Below are positions 1 through 10,893 of a DNA stretch of 64,000 nt, in pieces. This DNA comes from Burkholderiaceae bacterium (GTDB lineage Bacteria; Pseudomonadota; Gammaproteobacteria; Burkholderiales; Burkholderiaceae_C). The position numbers and the translations under genes were made by a program. The notes below the pieces were generated by a model. That model worked only from the letters and a program-made list of their open reading frames with translations, ran no database searches and was not told the DNA's origin. Location: positions 1-64,000 of the forward strand of contig CAJYPV010000031.1 in NCBI GenBank assembly GCA_913776825.1, written 5' to 3'. How positions within the stretch are numbered: position 1 is the stretch's first letter; every line of letters starts with the position of its first letter.

Positions 1-891
1 CTGCCGAGCAAGGAAGAGTTCCCGTACTCGCTGCGCGTGGTGTCCGAAATCACCGAGTCCAACGGCTCGTCGTCGATGGCCTCCGTCTGCGGCGGCTGCC
101 TGTCGCTGATGGACGCCGGCGTGCCGCTGGAGGCTCACGTGGCTGGCATCGCCATGGGCCTGATCAAGGACGGCAACCGTTTCGCAGTGCTGACCGACAT
201 CCTGGGTGACGAAGATCACCTGGGCGACATGGACTTCAAGGTGGCCGGTACCACCGCGGGCATCACCGCCCTGCAGATGGACATCAAGATCCAGGGCATC
301 ACCAAGGAAATCATGCAGGTGGCGCTGGCTCAGGCCAAGGAAGCCCGTCTGCACATCCTGGACAAGATGGTCGGCGCCATGGGCTCGGCCAACGCCGAGA
401 TCTCGCAGTTCGCACCGCGTCTCTACACGATGAAGATCAATCCGGAGAAGATCCGTGACGTGATCGGCAAGGGCGGTGCCACCATCCGCGCGCTGACCGA
501 AGAAACCGGCACCCAGATCGACATCGGCGAAGACGGCACCATCACCATCGCCTCGACCGACGGCGCGAAGGCGGAAATCGCCAAGAAGCGCATCGCCGAG
601 ATCACCGCTGAAGCCGAAATCGGCAAGGTGTACGAAGGCCCGGTCACCAAGATCCTGGACTTCGGCGCGCTGGTCAACATCCTCCCGGGCAAGGACGGTC
701 TGCTGCACATCAGCCAGATCGCTCACCAGCGCGTGGAGAAGGTGACCGACTTCCTGAGCGAAGGCCAGATCGTCAAGGTCAAGGTCCTGGAAACCGACGA
801 GAAGGGCCGCATCAAGCTGTCGATGAAGGCACTGCTGGACCGCGACGCGGCGCCGCAGCACGCCCCGTCGTCGGAAGGCCACGGCGAGTAA
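1..891 (+). CDS. pnp: Polyribonucleotide nucleotidyltransferase (PNPase), 3' part
   Basis: PNPase is a phosphorolytic 3'-to-5' exoribonuclease of the RNA degradosome. Only the last 296 codons are present; the frame is open from base 1, so the start lies outside the window. The visible part contains the end of the second RNase PH-like core ([20 protein letters not shown], then [16 protein letters not shown]), then a KH domain with the GxxG loop GKGG at about codons 141-200. An S1 RNA-binding domain follows ([18 protein letters not shown] to about codon 265). The protein ends in a short acidic/polar tail. The next gene starts 5 bases after the stop, so the two are probably co-transcribed. All family landmarks are intact. 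Confidence 0.97.
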   Translation: MPSKEEFPYSLRVVSEITESNGSSSMASVCGGCLSLMDAGVPLEAHVAGIAMGLIKDGNRFAVLTDILGDEDHLGDMDFKVAGTTAGITALQMDIKIQGITKEIMQVALAQAKEARLHILDKMVGAMGSANAEISQFAPRLYTMKINPEKIRDVIGKGGATIRALTEETGTQIDIGEDGTITIASTDGAKAEIAKKRIAEITAEAEIGKVYEGPVTKILDFGALVNILPGKDGLLHISQIAHQRVEKVTDFLSEGQIVKVKVLETDEKGRIKLSMKALLDRDAAPQHAPSSEGHGE

Positions 892-896
892 TCGTC

Positions 897-1883
897 ATGA
901 AGGCGATCGCCATCAGCCACCCCGGTGGTCCGGAGGTTCTGCAACTGGTCGAGCGCCCTGATCCCGTCGCCGGGACCGGGGAGTGCTTGATCCGGGTGCA
1001 GGCCTACGGCATCAATCGTCCCGACGTGCTGCAACGCAAGGGGGCTTATCCGCCTCCGGCTGGCGCCAGCGATCTGCCGGGGCTCGAGGTGGCGGGTGAG
1101 ATCGTCGCCGGCGATGCCGCCGCGCTGGCGGCTTCCGGTCTGAAGATCGGTGATGCGGTCTGCGCGCTGGTCTCGGGCGGCGGCTATGCGCAACTGTGCG
1201 TGGCGCCGGTGGGGCAGTGCCTCCCCGTGCCCGCCGGCTGGCGCATGGAAGAAGCGGCCAGCCTGCCGGAGACCTTCTTCACCGTGTGGAGCAATGTCTT
1301 CGAGCGGGCGCGTCTGCAGCCGGGCGAAACGCTGCTGGTGCACGGCGGCAGCAGCGGCATCGGCGTCACGGCGATCCAGATCGCCAAGGCGCTCGGCGCC
1401 AAGGTGCTGGTGACGGTGGGCAGCGCCGACAAGGCCAAGGCCTGCCTGGCGCTGGGCGCTGATGTGGCGATCAACTACCGCGAGCAGGACTTCGTGGTCG
1501 AGGCGAAAGCGGCGACCGAGGGCCGTGGCGTGGACGTTATCCTGGACATGGTGGCGGGAGACTATGTCGCCCGGAACATCCAGTGTCTGGCGGACGACGG
1601 CCGTGCCGTGATCATCGCAGTGCAGGGCGGCGTGAAGGGCGAGATCGATGCGGGGCAGGTACTGCGCCGTCGGCTGACGCTGACCGGCTCGACGCTGCGT
1701 GCCCGTTCGGTGGACTTCAAGTCGGGCATCGCGCGCGCGCTTCGCGAGCGGGTCTGGCCGCTGCTGGCGCAGGGCCGGATTCGTCCGGTGATTTATCGGC
1801 AACTGCCGGCGGCGGAAGCCGCTGCGGCGCATGCGCTGATGGAGTCCGGCGAGCACGTGGGCAAGATTGTTCTGACCTGGTGA
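897..1883 (+). CDS. NAD(P)H-quinone oxidoreductase, PIG3-type medium-chain reductase
   Basis: This is a 328-residue zinc-independent medium-chain dehydrogenase/reductase of the quinone oxidoreductase (QOR/PIG3) group, which transfers hydride from NAD(P)H to quinones. The N-terminal GroES-like half contains YGINRPDVLQRKGAYPPP, typical of this subgroup. The Rossmann half has the dinucleotide motif HGGSSGIGVTAIQIAKALGA near residue 148. The zinc-ligand pattern of alcohol dehydrogenases is absent. The ATG lies 5 bases after the pnp stop, and tpiA follows 51 bases downstream. The physiological substrate cannot be read from sequence. Confidence 0.9.
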   Translation: MKAIAISHPGGPEVLQLVERPDPVAGTGECLIRVQAYGINRPDVLQRKGAYPPPAGASDLPGLEVAGEIVAGDAAALAASGLKIGDAVCALVSGGGYAQLCVAPVGQCLPVPAGWRMEEAASLPETFFTVWSNVFERARLQPGETLLVHGGSSGIGVTAIQIAKALGAKVLVTVGSADKAKACLALGADVAINYREQDFVVEAKAATEGRGVDVILDMVAGDYVARNIQCLADDGRAVIIAVQGGVKGEIDAGQVLRRRLTLTGSTLRARSVDFKSGIARALRERVWPLLAQGRIRPVIYRQLPAAEAAAAHALMESGEHVGKIVLTW

Positions 1884-1934
1884 GGTCGTGGCGGCGGGCA
1901 ACCGCGGCCATCAAGTGGGATTGGAGTGGTTCTG

Positions 1935-2675
1935 ATGCGCAAGAAACTGGTGGTCGGCAATTGGAAGATGCATGGCACCCGTGCAGCCAACGCCGTGCTG
2001 CTGGCGGGGCTGAAGGAAGCGGGACCGTGGAACGCCCAGGTGGCGGTCTGCGTGCCGTTCCCCTACATCACCGACACGGCGCTGGCCTTGACCGGTCAAC
2101 TCGTCAGCTATGGGGCGCAAGACTGCTCCACCCATGAGCAGGGCGCTTTCACCGGCGAAGTGTCGTCCGCGATGCTGGCTGATCTCGGCTGCCGCTACGT
2201 CATCGTCGGCCATTCCGAGCGCCGCGCCTATCACCACGAAAGCGATCAGTTGGTCGCCGACAAGGCCAAGGCGGCGTTGGCGCATGGCGTGACGCCGATC
2301 GTCTGCGTCGGCGAAACGCTGGCGGACCGCGAGGCGGGTCGCACCGAAGAAGTCGTCAAGCGCCAATTGGCGGCCGTGATCCATACGCTCACCCACTGCA
2401 TCGGTGAGATCGTGCTGGCGTATGAGCCGGTGTGGGCGATCGGTACCGGCCTGACGGCCACGCCGGAGCAGGCCCAGCAGGTGCATGCGCTGTTGCGTCA
2501 GCAATTGCGCGCGGCCACGCAGAAGGCCGAGCAGATGCAGATTCTGTATGGGGGCAGCGTCAAGCCTGACAACGCCGCCCAGCTGTTTGCCCAGCCTGAC
2601 ATCGATGGCGGCCTCATCGGAGGCGCCGCGCTGAAGGCGGCTGATTTCGCGGCGATCTGCCGCGCTGCCGGCTGA
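1935..2675 (+). CDS. tpiA: Triosephosphate isomerase
   Basis: This enzyme interconverts dihydroxyacetone phosphate and glyceraldehyde 3-phosphate in glycolysis and gluconeogenesis. The 246-residue length is normal. Landmarks are GNWKMHGT with the active-site lysine near the N terminus, the catalytic histidine in GHSERR, the catalytic glutamate in [11 protein letters not shown], and the phosphate-binding [10 protein letters not shown]. The ATG at 1935 is chosen because GGAG sits 8 bases upstream and GNWKMHG falls at the usual distance from the N terminus. An in-frame GTG at 1926 lies too close to that ribosome-binding site. secG follows after 36 bases. Confidence 0.97.
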   Translation: MRKKLVVGNWKMHGTRAANAVLLAGLKEAGPWNAQVAVCVPFPYITDTALALTGQLVSYGAQDCSTHEQGAFTGEVSSAMLADLGCRYVIVGHSERRAYHHESDQLVADKAKAALAHGVTPIVCVGETLADREAGRTEEVVKRQLAAVIHTLTHCIGEIVLAYEPVWAIGTGLTATPEQAQQVHALLRQQLRAATQKAEQMQILYGGSVKPDNAAQLFAQPDIDGGLIGGAALKAADFAAICRAAG

Positions 2676-2711
2676 TTCGCCGGTCTCAAGGTTTGTGGAG
2701 AAAGAAGCAAA

Positions 2712-3089
2712 ATGCAAGTGATGATGAATCTGGTGCTGGTGCTGCAACTGCTGGCGGCGCTGTCGATGATCGGCCTGGTGCTGGTGCAGCACGGCAAGGG
2801 CGCCGACATGGGCGCCTCCTTCGGCAGCGGTGCCTCGGGCAGTCTCTTCGGTGCCACGGGCAGTGCCAACTTCCTGTCGCGCAGCACCGCGGTTGCCGCT
2901 ACGATCTTCTTCGTCTGCACGCTGGCGCTGGCCTACATGGGCAGCCATCGTGAAGGCGGCGTGGGTTCCGGCCCGTCCGCTGGCGAGCAACTGCTGGAGC
3001 GCGCGGTCACGCCCGCCCCGGTGGCTTCGGAAGCGGCGCCCGGCGCGGCGCTGAATCCGGCGGCATCGGCATCCGCCGCTTCGAACTGA
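2712..3089 (+). CDS. secG: Protein-export membrane protein SecG
   Basis: SecG is the small accessory subunit of the SecYEG translocon in the inner membrane. The 125-residue protein has two hydrophobic segments (about residues 6-24 and 57-77) flanking the conserved cytoplasmic loop GKGADMGASFGSGASGSLFG. A low-complexity Ala/Pro/Ser tail of about 45 residues follows, longer than in E. coli but usual in Burkholderiales. GGAG lies about 11 bases before the ATG. The order tpiA-secG-tRNA-Leu-nuoA is a recurrent betaproteobacterial arrangement. Confidence 0.95.
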   Translation: MQVMMNLVLVLQLLAALSMIGLVLVQHGKGADMGASFGSGASGSLFGATGSANFLSRSTAVAATIFFVCTLALAYMGSHREGGVGSGPSAGEQLLERAVTPAPVASEAAPGAALNPAASASAASN

Positions 3090-3159
3090 CGGATGTGGGC
3101 GGCAGGCGCAAGTCTCTCGACAAAATGCTGTGAGTTCCTTATTGGCCTACAAAAACCGG

Positions 3160-3167
3160 TATAGAAT
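3160..3167 (+). promoter_or_regulatory. Possible -10 element for tRNA-Leu / nuo transcription
   Basis: TATAGAAT stands out in a locally A/T-richer stretch between secG and the tRNA. A convincing -35 hexamer at 16-18 bases is not visible; TTCCTT lies 19 bases upstream. Its position about 110 bases before the tRNA would suit a promoter for the tRNA and perhaps nuo. Tentative. Confidence 0.35.
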
Positions 3168-3279
3168 TCGAGGCTGTCTGCAGCGCTAGCCGTAAAGACA
3201 AAGTCACTGAAGCAGTTGATCCAGTGGTAGCGGTTGAAAGGCCGTTAGATTGCAGGATCAATTCAAAGGGTGACAACAA

Positions 3280-3364
3280 GCCGACGTGGTGAAATTGGTA
3301 GACACGCTATCTTGAGGGGGTAGTGGCGAAAGCTGTGCGAGTTCGAGTCTCGCCGTCGGCACCA
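3280..3364 (+). tRNA. tRNA-Leu (anticodon GAG)
   Basis: An 85-base class II tRNA with a 7-bp acceptor stem (GCCGACG paired with CGTCGGC), A discriminator and encoded CCA. The D-arm has GGTGAAATTGGTAGAC. The anticodon stem CTATC/GGTAG encloses loop TTGAGGG, giving anticodon GAG (Leu CUC/CUU). A variable arm and the T-arm GTTCGAGTC are present. All features agree with leucine identity. Confidence 0.97.
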
Positions 3365-3691
3365 AAATAAATCGGTCTGCCATCGTCTGGTGGGTCCAGT
3401 TCCCGGCGCAAGGTCGGGGTTCTGGTGACATCAGCAGCAGGTCGAGCCTTGCGGGATCTCTCGATGGGGAATCCCGGAAGGCAAGGCGGGCGCGGTCCGT
3501 GAGCGATTGAATCAATCGCTGGCGGCGCGCCCGTTGCTTTTGCCGAATCGTTGGTCGGCTGCGACCAGGTTTCGGTGGCCCGTTGGGAATCGAGATCGAC
3601 AGGGCGTCGGTATCCAGTCCGGGTATTGCCGGATATTGGGTGGCGATGGGCTTGAGGGTCGAGAAACCCGGCATCAAACGAAGAGCAAATC
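3365..3691 (+). other. Non-coding leader between tRNA-Leu and nuoA
   Basis: About 327 bases with no convincing gene; short open frames here have poor codon bias and no ribosome-binding site. The stretch probably forms the nuo leader if the operon is read through from the tRNA, or contains the nuo promoter. No clear terminator, riboswitch or strong sigma-70 hexamer pair is visible. Confidence 0.6.
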
Positions 3692-4051
3692 GTGAGCCTG
3701 GATCAATACCTCCCCGTCATCCTTTTCATCCTGGTCGGCGCCGGCGTGGGTATCGCCCCTCAGCTTCTCGGCTTCCTGGCCGGTCCGCGTCGTCCTGACG
3801 CGGCCAAGAACTCCCCCTACGAATGCGGCTTCGAGGCCTTTGAAGACGCGCGCATGAAATTCGATGTGCGCTACTACCTCGTCGCCATCCTGTTCATCTT
3901 GTTCGACCTCGAAATCGCCTTCCTGTTCCCCTGGGCAGTGTCGCTGCGCGAAATCGGCCCGGAAGGTTTCTGGGCGATGATGGTCTTCCTCGGCATCCTG
4001 GTCGTGGGCTTCGCCTACGAGTGGAAAAAAGGCGCGCTGGACTGGGAGTGA
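3692..4051 (+). CDS. nuoA: NADH-quinone oxidoreductase subunit A
   Basis: Membrane subunit of complex I near the quinone site. The 119-residue protein has three transmembrane segments and the family signature [24 protein letters not shown] in the first loop, whose cysteine is conserved. It ends in the usual short tail WKKGALDWE. The start is GTG at 3692, with GAG about 6 bases upstream; no ATG is nearby in frame. It is the first of fourteen nuo genes in canonical order. Confidence 0.97.
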   Translation: MSLDQYLPVILFILVGAGVGIAPQLLGFLAGPRRPDAAKNSPYECGFEAFEDARMKFDVRYYLVAILFILFDLEIAFLFPWAVSLREIGPEGFWAMMVFLGILVVGFAYEWKKGALDWE

Positions 4052-4155
4052 TCTCCCCGCAGTGATGCAGCGGTCCGCGTCGGTGACGGCGGGCCTCCAA
4101 GCGGGATGCGGGCGTGGTCCGGTCCCGCAAGGTTTCGAAAGATTGGATATTCGAT

Positions 4156-4632
4156 ATGGGTAACGAAGGCGTATTGAAGGAAGGCTTCATGACCACCCAG
4201 CTGGACAAGCTGGTGAACTGGTCCAAGACCGGCTCGTTGTGGCCGATGACCTTCGGTCTGGCCTGCTGCGCGGTCGAGATGATGCATGCGGGCGCCGCTC
4301 GCTACGACATCGACCGCTTCGGCATGCTGTTCCGCCCCAGCCCCCGCCAGTCCGATCTGATGATCGTGGCCGGCACGCTGTGCAACAAGATGGCGCCGGC
4401 CCTGCGCAAGGTCTACGACCAGATGGCCGAGCCGCGCTGGGTGCTCTCGATGGGCTCCTGCGCCAACGGCGGCGGCTACTACCACTACAGCTATTCGGTC
4501 GTGCGTGGCTGTGACCGGATCGTGCCGGTGGACGTCTACGTCCCGGGCTGTCCGCCCACCGCCGAGGCACTGCTCTACGGCATCCTGCAACTGCAGGCCA
4601 AGATCCGCCGCGAAAACACCATCGCGCGCTAA
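4156..4632 (+). CDS. nuoB: NADH-quinone oxidoreductase subunit B
   Basis: The peripheral-arm subunit that binds iron-sulfur cluster N2, the direct electron donor to quinone. The 158-residue protein shows all four ligands: the adjacent cysteines in [10 protein letters not shown], the one in [16 protein letters not shown], and the one in [14 protein letters not shown]. The ATG at 4156 gives the family N terminus [11 protein letters not shown]; an upstream GTG at 4114 would add 14 unrelated residues. The 104-base gap after nuoA holds nothing recognisable. Confidence 0.97.
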   Translation: MGNEGVLKEGFMTTQLDKLVNWSKTGSLWPMTFGLACCAVEMMHAGAARYDIDRFGMLFRPSPRQSDLMIVAGTLCNKMAPALRKVYDQMAEPRWVLSMGSCANGGGYYHYSYSVVRGCDRIVPVDVYVPGCPPTAEALLYGILQLQAKIRRENTIAR

Positions 4633-4656
4633 GCAGCACCGACGCAAGCCAAGCAC

Positions 4657-5253
4657 ATGAGCATCAAACTCGATACCCTGCAGGCGGCGCTGGAGTCCGT
4701 CCTGGGCGGCCAGATCGTGTCGCTGAAGCGCGAACTGGGTGAAATCACCATCACCGTCGCGGCCAAGGATTACTTCAATGTCGCCAAGCTGCTGCGCGAT
4801 CACTCGGAGCTGCGCTTCGAACAGCTGATCGACCTCTGCGGCGTGGACTACAGCACCTACAAGGACGGCGCCTACGAAGGCCTGCGCTTCGCGGTCGTCT
4901 CGCACCTGCTGTCGATCAACAAGAACTGGCGCCTGCGTCTGAAGGTCTTCGCGACCGACGACGACTTCCCCAGCGTCGCCGCGATCACCCCGATCTGGAA
5001 TGCGGCCAACTGGTTCGAGCGCGAAGCGTTCGACATGTACGGGATCATCTTCGAAGGTCACGAGGACCTGCGTCGAATCCTGACCGACTACGGTTTCATC
5101 GGCCATCCGATGCGCAAGGACTTCCCGGTCACCGGTCACGTCGAGATGCGCTACGACGCCCAGCAGAAGCGGGTGATCTACCAGCCGGTGACGATCGAGC
5201 CGCGTGAGATCACGCCTCGCGTGATCCGCGAAGACAACTACGGCGGGCTGTGA
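4657..5253 (+). CDS. nuoC: NADH-quinone oxidoreductase subunit C
   Basis: The 30-kDa hydrophilic subunit of the complex I connecting module. The 198-residue protein carries the signature ERE(A/V)[16 protein letters not shown], followed by [19 protein letters not shown] and the C-terminal [19 protein letters not shown]. nuoC and nuoD are separate genes, unlike the enterobacterial nuoCD fusion. A 91-base gap with inverted repeats precedes nuoD. Confidence 0.97.
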   Translation: MSIKLDTLQAALESVLGGQIVSLKRELGEITITVAAKDYFNVAKLLRDHSELRFEQLIDLCGVDYSTYKDGAYEGLRFAVVSHLLSINKNWRLRLKVFATDDDFPSVAAITPIWNAANWFEREAFDMYGIIFEGHEDLRRILTDYGFIGHPMRKDFPVTGHVEMRYDAQQKRVIYQPVTIEPREITPRVIREDNYGGL

Positions 5254-5290
5254 ACATGCGCCCGCAACCACGCGGCGCTGCCGCTTTCTG

Positions 5291-5327
5291 GCCCCCGGTG
5301 GGGGCGAAGGCCGCCTTCGGGACGGCC
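5291..5327. repeat. Paired GC-rich hairpins between nuoC and nuoD
   Basis: A perfect 6-bp inverted repeat with loop GGT (5291-5305) is followed by a second imperfect stem around a TTCG loop (5309-5327, GGCCG...CGGCC). No U-tract follows, so this is not a terminator. It resembles REP-type intergenic palindromes and may stabilise mRNA at the C/D junction. Confidence 0.5.
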
Positions 5328-5344
5328 CGGCGAGAGTCCTGATC

Positions 5345-6598
5345 ATGGCCGAAATCAAGAACTACACCCTGAACTTCGGGCCGCAGCATCCGGCCGCGCA
5401 CGGCGTGCTGCGTCTGGTGCTGGAGCTGGACGGCGAAGTCATCCAGCGCGCCGATCCGCACATCGGCCTGCTGCACCGCGCCACCGAGAAGCTGGCCGAG
5501 ACCAAGACCTTCATCCAGTCGCTGCCCTACATGGATCGTCTGGACTATGTGTCCATGATGTCCAACGAGCACGCCTACTGCCTGGCCATCGAAAAGATGC
5601 TGGGCATCGAGGTGCCGGAGCGTGCGCAGTACATCCGCGTCATGTTCGGCGAGCTGACCCGCATCCTGAACCACCTGCTGTGGTTGGGCGCGCACGGCAT
5701 CGACTGCGGCGCGATGAACATCCTGATCTATTGCTTCCGTGAGCGGGAAGACATCTTCGACATGTACGAAGCGGTCTCCGGCGCCCGGATGCATGCGGCG
5801 TATTTCCGTCCGGGTGGCGTCTACCGCGACCTGCCGGACTCGATGCCGCAGTACCAGGTCAGCAAGATCAAGAACGCCAAGACGATCGCCAGGCTGAACG
5901 AGAACCGCCAGGGCTCGTTGCTCGATTTCATCGAGGACTTCTGCAAGCGCTTCCCGGCCAATGTCGACGAGTACGAAACCCTGCTCACCGACAACCGCAT
6001 CTGGAAGCAGCGGACCGTCGGCATCGGCGTGATGTCGCCCGAGCGCGCGCTCAATCTGGGCCTGACCGGCCCGATGCTGCGTGGCTCCGGCATCGCCTGG
6101 GACACCCGCAAGACGCAGCCCTACGACGTCTACGCCAAGATGGATTTCGACATCCCGGTCGGCACCAACGGCGACACCTACGACCGTTATGTGGTCCGGG
6201 TGGAAGAGATGCGTCAGTCCTGCCGCATCGTCGAGCAGTGCGTGAAGTGGCTCAAGGCCAATCCGGGTCCGGTCATCACCGACAACCACAAGGTGGCGCC
6301 GCCATCGCGGGTGGCGATGAAGTCCAGCATGGAAGAGCTGATCCACCACTTCAAGCTGTTCACCGAAGGCTTCCGCGTCCCCGAGGGCGAGGCCTATGCC
6401 TCCGTCGAGCATCCGAAGGGCGAGTTCGGCATCTACATGATCAGCGACGGCGCCAACAAGCCGTACCGCCTGAAGATCCGTGCCCCGGGTTATTCGCATC
6501 TGGCAGCGCTGGATGAAATGGCACGCGGCCACATGATTGCCGATGCCGTCGCCGTGATCGGCACGATGGACATCGTGTTCGGCGAAATTGACCGTTGA
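5345..6598 (+). CDS. nuoD: NADH-quinone oxidoreductase subunit D
   Basis: The 49-kDa subunit, related to the large subunit of NiFe hydrogenases, forms the quinone-binding cavity with NuoB. The 417-residue protein begins [19 protein letters not shown], which includes the conserved quinone-site HPAAHG. It continues through [17 protein letters not shown] and [14 protein letters not shown] and ends with the invariant [14 protein letters not shown] before the ATG is the ribosome-binding site. nuoE begins 11 bases after the stop. Confidence 0.98.
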   Translation: MAEIKNYTLNFGPQHPAAHGVLRLVLELDGEVIQRADPHIGLLHRATEKLAETKTFIQSLPYMDRLDYVSMMSNEHAYCLAIEKMLGIEVPERAQYIRVMFGELTRILNHLLWLGAHGIDCGAMNILIYCFREREDIFDMYEAVSGARMHAAYFRPGGVYRDLPDSMPQYQVSKIKNAKTIARLNENRQGSLLDFIEDFCKRFPANVDEYETLLTDNRIWKQRTVGIGVMSPERALNLGLTGPMLRGSGIAWDTRKTQPYDVYAKMDFDIPVGTNGDTYDRYVVRVEEMRQSCRIVEQCVKWLKANPGPVITDNHKVAPPSRVAMKSSMEELIHHFKLFTEGFRVPEGEAYASVEHPKGEFGIYMISDGANKPYRLKIRAPGYSHLAALDEMARGHMIADAVAVIGTMDIVFGEIDR

Positions 6599-6609
6599 GT
6601 GGTGATCGC

Positions 6610-7137
6610 ATGAGCAGCACTGAAATTGTGAGCACCGGGTTTGTGTTGAGCGAGTCGACCCAGGCCCGCTTCGCCCGTGAAGTGGCCAAGTACCCGGCCG
6701 AACAGGCGCAGTCGGCCGTGATGGCCTGCCTGTCCATCGTCCAGCAGGAGCAGGGCTATGTGTCCCGCGAGGCCGAGGACGCCATTGCCCAGTACCTGGG
6801 CATGCCGGCGATCGCGGTCTACGAGGTCACCACCTTCTACAACATGTACAACCAGCGCAAGCTGGGCCAGTTCAAGCTGAACGTCTGCACCAACCTGCCG
6901 TGCCAGCTGCGCGACGGCCAGAAGGCGCTGGACCACCTCTGCAGCAAGCTGGGCGTGGAAGAGGGCGGCACCACCGCCGACGGCGTCTTCACCGTGCAGA
7001 AGAGCGAATGCCTCGGCGCTTGCGCCGATGCGCCGGTGATGCTGGTGAACGACCGTCAGATGGTCAGCTTCATGAGCCATCAGCGCCTGGACGAACTGGT
7101 GGATGCGCTCAAGGCCCATGCCGCTGGAAAGAACTGA
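6610..7137 (+). CDS. nuoE: NADH-quinone oxidoreductase subunit E
   Basis: The 24-kDa thioredoxin-like subunit of the NADH-oxidising module, carrying the [2Fe-2S] cluster N1a. In this 175-residue protein the four ligands are visible as CTNLPC and, about 40 residues later, CLGAC. The helical N-terminal part ([20 protein letters not shown]) is typical. The ATG at 6610 is preferred over a TTG overlapping the nuoD stop. Confidence 0.97.
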   Translation: MSSTEIVSTGFVLSESTQARFAREVAKYPAEQAQSAVMACLSIVQQEQGYVSREAEDAIAQYLGMPAIAVYEVTTFYNMYNQRKLGQFKLNVCTNLPCQLRDGQKALDHLCSKLGVEEGGTTADGVFTVQKSECLGACADAPVMLVNDRQMVSFMSHQRLDELVDALKAHAAGKN

Positions 7138-7147
7138 GGGAACGCGC

Positions 7148-8530
7148 ATGAACATCGATCTCTCCAAGTGGCAGGCGACCGGCGTCGAGACCTGCTTCCA
7201 TGACCGCAACATCAGCCCGCAGATCTATGCCGGCCTGAACGGTGCCAACTGGTCGCTGAAGGACTACGAAGCGCGCGGCGGCTATCAGGCGCTGCGCAAG
7301 ATCCTCGGTCAGGACGGTGGCGAAGGCCTCACGCCCGATCAGGTGATCGCCGAGGTCAAGGCCTCCGCCCTGCGCGGCCGTGGCGGCGCGGGCTTCCCGA
7401 CCGGTCTGAAGTGGAGCTTCATGCCGCGTCAATTCCCGGGCGCGAAGTACCTGGTCTGCAATTCGGATGAAGGCGAGCCGGGCACCTGCAAGGACCGCGA
7501 CATCCTCATGTACAACCCGCACATCGTCATCGAAGGCATGGCGATCGCGGCGTACGCCATGGGCATCCGCACCGGCTACAACTACATCCACGGCGAAATC
7601 TTCGAGGTCTACGAGCGCTTCGAGGCCGCCCTGGAAGAAGCCCGCGCGGCCGGCCTGCTGGGTGACAACATCCTAGGCAGCAATTTCAGCTTCCAGCTGC
7701 ACGGCCATCACGGCTTCGGCGCCTACATCTGCGGCGAAGAAACCGCGCTGCTGGAATCGCTGGAAGGCAAGAAGGGCCAGCCGCGCTTCAAGCCGCCGTT
7801 CCCCGCGTCGTTCGGCCTGTACGGCAAGCCGACCACCATCAACAACACCGAGACCTTCGCGGCGGTGCCCTGGATCATCCGCAACGGCGGCCAGGCCTAC
7901 CTCGAGATCGGCAAGCCCAACAACGGCGGCACCAAGATCTTCTCGATCTCCGGCGACGTCGAGCGTCCGGGCAACTACGAGATCCCGCTGGGCACCTCGT
8001 TCGAGAAGCTGCTCGAGCTCGCCGGTGGCGTGCGCGGTGGCCGCAAGCTGAAGGCCGTGATCCCCGGTGGATCCTCGGCGCCCGTGCTGCCGGCCGACGT
8101 GATGATGCAGTGCACGATGGACTATGACTCCATCGCCAAGGCCGGCTCGATGCTGGGCTCGGGGGCGGTCATCGTCATGGACGAGACCCGCTGCATGGTC
8201 ACCAGCCTGCTGCGCCTGTCCTACTTCTATGCGCATGAGTCCTGCGGCCAGTGCACCCCTTGCCGTGAAGGCACGGGCTGGATGCACCGCGTGATCGAGC
8301 GCATCGCCCATGGACAGGGCCGTCTGGAAGACATCGACCTGCTGAACTCGGTGGCCGACAACATCCAGGGTCGCACCATCTGCGCGCTGGGCGATGCCGC
8401 GGCCATGCCGGTGCGCGCGATGCTCAAGCACTTCAAGCAGGAGTTCATCGCGATGATCGAACAGGCGCAGAAGAACAAGTCCCAAGGATCGCCAGCCGCG
8501 CAGACGCCCACGTCGCCTGCGCTGGCCTGA
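7148..8530 (+). CDS. nuoF: NADH-quinone oxidoreductase subunit F
   Basis: The 51-kDa catalytic subunit that binds NADH, FMN and the [4Fe-4S] cluster N3. The 460-residue protein has the glycine-rich FMN/NADH motif [13 protein letters not shown] near residue 76 and [14 protein letters not shown] shortly after. The cluster ligands are [12 protein letters not shown] near residue 365 and the last cysteine in GRTICALGD near residue 411. The C-terminal 20 residues are a low-complexity extension. The ATG at 7148 gives the family N terminus; nuoG starts 22 bases after the stop. Confidence 0.98.
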   Translation: MNIDLSKWQATGVETCFHDRNISPQIYAGLNGANWSLKDYEARGGYQALRKILGQDGGEGLTPDQVIAEVKASALRGRGGAGFPTGLKWSFMPRQFPGAKYLVCNSDEGEPGTCKDRDILMYNPHIVIEGMAIAAYAMGIRTGYNYIHGEIFEVYERFEAALEEARAAGLLGDNILGSNFSFQLHGHHGFGAYICGEETALLESLEGKKGQPRFKPPFPASFGLYGKPTTINNTETFAAVPWIIRNGGQAYLEIGKPNNGGTKIFSISGDVERPGNYEIPLGTSFEKLLELAGGVRGGRKLKAVIPGGSSAPVLPADVMMQCTMDYDSIAKAGSMLGSGAVIVMDETRCMVTSLLRLSYFYAHESCGQCTPCREGTGWMHRVIERIAHGQGRLEDIDLLNSVADNIQGRTICALGDAAAMPVRAMLKHFKQEFIAMIEQAQKNKSQGSPAAQTPTSPALA

Positions 8531-8552
8531 CCGGAGCCGCTGAGAACAAGCT

Positions 8553-10880
8553 ATGGTTGAAATCGAACTCGACGGCCAGAAGGTCGAAGTGCCCGAAGGC
8601 AGCATGGTCATGCATGCCGCCGAGAAGGCCGGCACCTACATCCCGCATTTCTGCTATCACAAGAAGTTGAGCATCGCGGCCAACTGCCGCATGTGCCTGG
8701 TGGATGTGGAGAAGGCGCCCAAGCCGCTGCCCGCCTGCGCCACGCCGGTCACGCAGGGCATGATCGTCCGCACCAAGAGCGAGAAAGCCATCAAGGCCCA
8801 GCAGGGCGTGATGGAGTTTCTGCTGATCAACCACCCGCTGGACTGCCCGATCTGCGATCAGGGCGGTGAATGCCAGCTGCAGGATCTGGCCGTCGGCTAC
8901 GGCGCCGGCAAGTCCCGCTACTCGGAAGAGAAGCGCGTGGTGTTCCACAAGAACGTCGGTCCGCTGATCTCGATGGAAGAGATGAGCCGGTGCATCCACT
9001 GCACCCGCTGCGTCCGCTTCGGTCAGGAGATTGCCGGCCAGATGGAACTGGGCATGGCCCACCGCGGCGAGCACAGCGAGATCCAGACCTTCGTCGGCCG
9101 CACCGTGGATTCCGAGCTGTCGGGCAACATGATCGACATCTGCCCGGTGGGCGCGCTGACCAGCAAGCCCTTCCGCTACAGCGCCCGGACCTGGGAACTG
9201 TCGCGCCGCAAGAGCGTCAGCCCGCATGACTCGACCGGTGCCAACCTGGTCGTGCAGGTCAAGAACAACGAAGTGCTGCGCGTCGTCCCGCTGGAGAACG
9301 AAGCCGTCAACGAGTGCTGGATCGCCGACCGCGACCGTTTCTCGTATGAAGCGCTGAACAGTGACGAGCGCCTGACCACGCCGATGCTCAAGCAAGGCGG
9401 CGAGTGGAAGCCGGTGGACTGGACCACCGCGCTGGAATACGTCGCCAACGGCCTGAAGCAGATCAAGACCGAGAAGGGCGCGGCCTCGATCGCCGCGCTG
9501 GGCTCGGAGCACAGCACCATCGAAGAGCTGCATCTGCTGGCCCAGCTGGTACGCGGCCTGGGCAGCGAGAACATCGACACCCGCCTGCGCGTGGTCGATC
9601 CCGCGCTGCGCGCCGCCGACGGCAAGGCCTTCTGGCTGGGTTCGTCGATCGCCGCGCTGTCGCAGCTGGATCGCGCGCTGGTCGTGGGCTCGTTCCTGCG
9701 CAAGGACCATCCGCTGTTTGCCCAACGCCTGCGCCAGGCGGCGCGTCAGGGCGCGCAGATCGTCGCCCTGGGCGGTGCCGAGGACGACTGGCTGATGCGC
9801 GTCGCTTCGCGCATCACCGCCGCGCCGAGCACCTGGGTGCAGGAGCTGGCCAACATCGCTGCCGCGATCGGTGCGTCCAAGGGCGTGTCCGCGCCGGTGC
9901 AGGGTGAGGCGACCGACGCCGCCAAGCGCATCGCGGAAACGCTGCTGTCGGGTGAGCGCAAGGCCGTGCTGATCGGCAATGCCGCCGTGCAGCATCCGCA
10001 AGCCGCGAGCCTGCTGTCGCTGGCCCAGTGGATCGCCGAGCAGACCGGCGCGCAGGTCGGCGTGCTGTCCGCTGCCGCCAACACCGTGGGTGCGCAGCTG
10101 GTCAAGGCGCAGCCGGGGCAGGGCGGTCGTTCCGCCGCGCAACTGCTGAACGACCAGCCGGCCAAGGCGCTGCTGCTGCTCAACACCGATCCCGTGCTGG
10201 ACGGCCCGAATGCCGCGGCCGCCCGCAAGGCCCTGCAAGCCGCCGAAATGGTGGTCGTGCTGAGCCCGTTCAAGACCGGTCTGGACTATGCCGACGTGCT
10301 GCTGCCGACGGCCCCGTTCACCGAAACCTCGGGCAGCTTCGTCAACGCGGAAGGCCGCCTGCAGAGCTTCGTCGGCGTGGCCAAGGCGCGCGGCGAGACC
10401 CGTCCGGGCTGGAAGATCCTGCGCGTGCTGGGCAACCTGCTGGGCCTGTCGGGCTTCGAATTCGACAGCTCCGAGCAGGTCCGCACGGCGGCCCTGGGCT
10501 CGACGCTGGACCTGGGCCAGCGCCTGAGCAACGCCATCAGCGCCACTTCCGCGGCCATCGCCCCGGTGCAAGGCCTGGAGCGTCTGACGGCCGTCCCGAT
10601 CTACGCGACCGACGCCCTGGTGCGCCGCGCCAGCTCGCTGCAGCTGACCCGTGACGGACGCGACAGCGCGGTGGCGTTCCTGCCCGCTGCCCTGTGGACC
10701 TCGCTGGGCCTGGCGGAGAAGGGCGCGCAAGTGCGTGTCACGCAAGACGGCGGCGAAGCCGTGCTGTCGGCGCAACTGGACGCCAGCCTGCCTTCGACGG
10801 TGGTGCGCATCCCCGCCGGCGTCCCCGAGACGGCGAGCCTGGGCGCGCTGACCGGTGCGATCGCGGTGGCCAAGGCCTGA
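8553..10880 (+). CDS. nuoG: NADH-quinone oxidoreductase subunit G
   Basis: The 75-kDa subunit, which holds several iron-sulfur clusters. The N-terminal ferredoxin-like domain has [2Fe-2S] ligands C34, C45, C48 and C62. The His/Cys-ligated cluster segment reads [18 protein letters not shown], and a [4Fe-4S] set reads CIHCTRC ... CPVGALTS. A degenerate molybdopterin-oxidoreductase domain fills the rest of the 775 residues (for example [20 protein letters not shown]). Length is normal for Burkholderiales. nuoH starts 13 bases after the stop. Confidence 0.98.
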   Translation: MVEIELDGQKVEVPEGSMVMHAAEKAGTYIPHFCYHKKLSIAANCRMCLVDVEKAPKPLPACATPVTQGMIVRTKSEKAIKAQQGVMEFLLINHPLDCPICDQGGECQLQDLAVGYGAGKSRYSEEKRVVFHKNVGPLISMEEMSRCIHCTRCVRFGQEIAGQMELGMAHRGEHSEIQTFVGRTVDSELSGNMIDICPVGALTSKPFRYSARTWELSRRKSVSPHDSTGANLVVQVKNNEVLRVVPLENEAVNECWIADRDRFSYEALNSDERLTTPMLKQGGEWKPVDWTTALEYVANGLKQIKTEKGAASIAALGSEHSTIEELHLLAQLVRGLGSENIDTRLRVVDPALRAADGKAFWLGSSIAALSQLDRALVVGSFLRKDHPLFAQRLRQAARQGAQIVALGGAEDDWLMRVASRITAAPSTWVQELANIAAAIGASKGVSAPVQGEATDAAKRIAETLLSGERKAVLIGNAAVQHPQAASLLSLAQWIAEQTGAQVGVLSAAANTVGAQLVKAQPGQGGRSAAQLLNDQPAKALLLLNTDPVLDGPNAAAARKALQAAEMVVVLSPFKTGLDYADVLLPTAPFTETSGSFVNAEGRLQSFVGVAKARGETRPGWKILRVLGNLLGLSGFEFDSSEQVRTAALGSTLDLGQRLSNAISATSAAIAPVQGLERLTAVPIYATDALVRRASSLQLTRDGRDSAVAFLPAALWTSLGLAEKGAQVRVTQDGGEAVLSAQLDASLPSTVVRIPAGVPETASLGALTGAIAVAKA

Positions 10881-10893
10881 GGACAACAAGACC

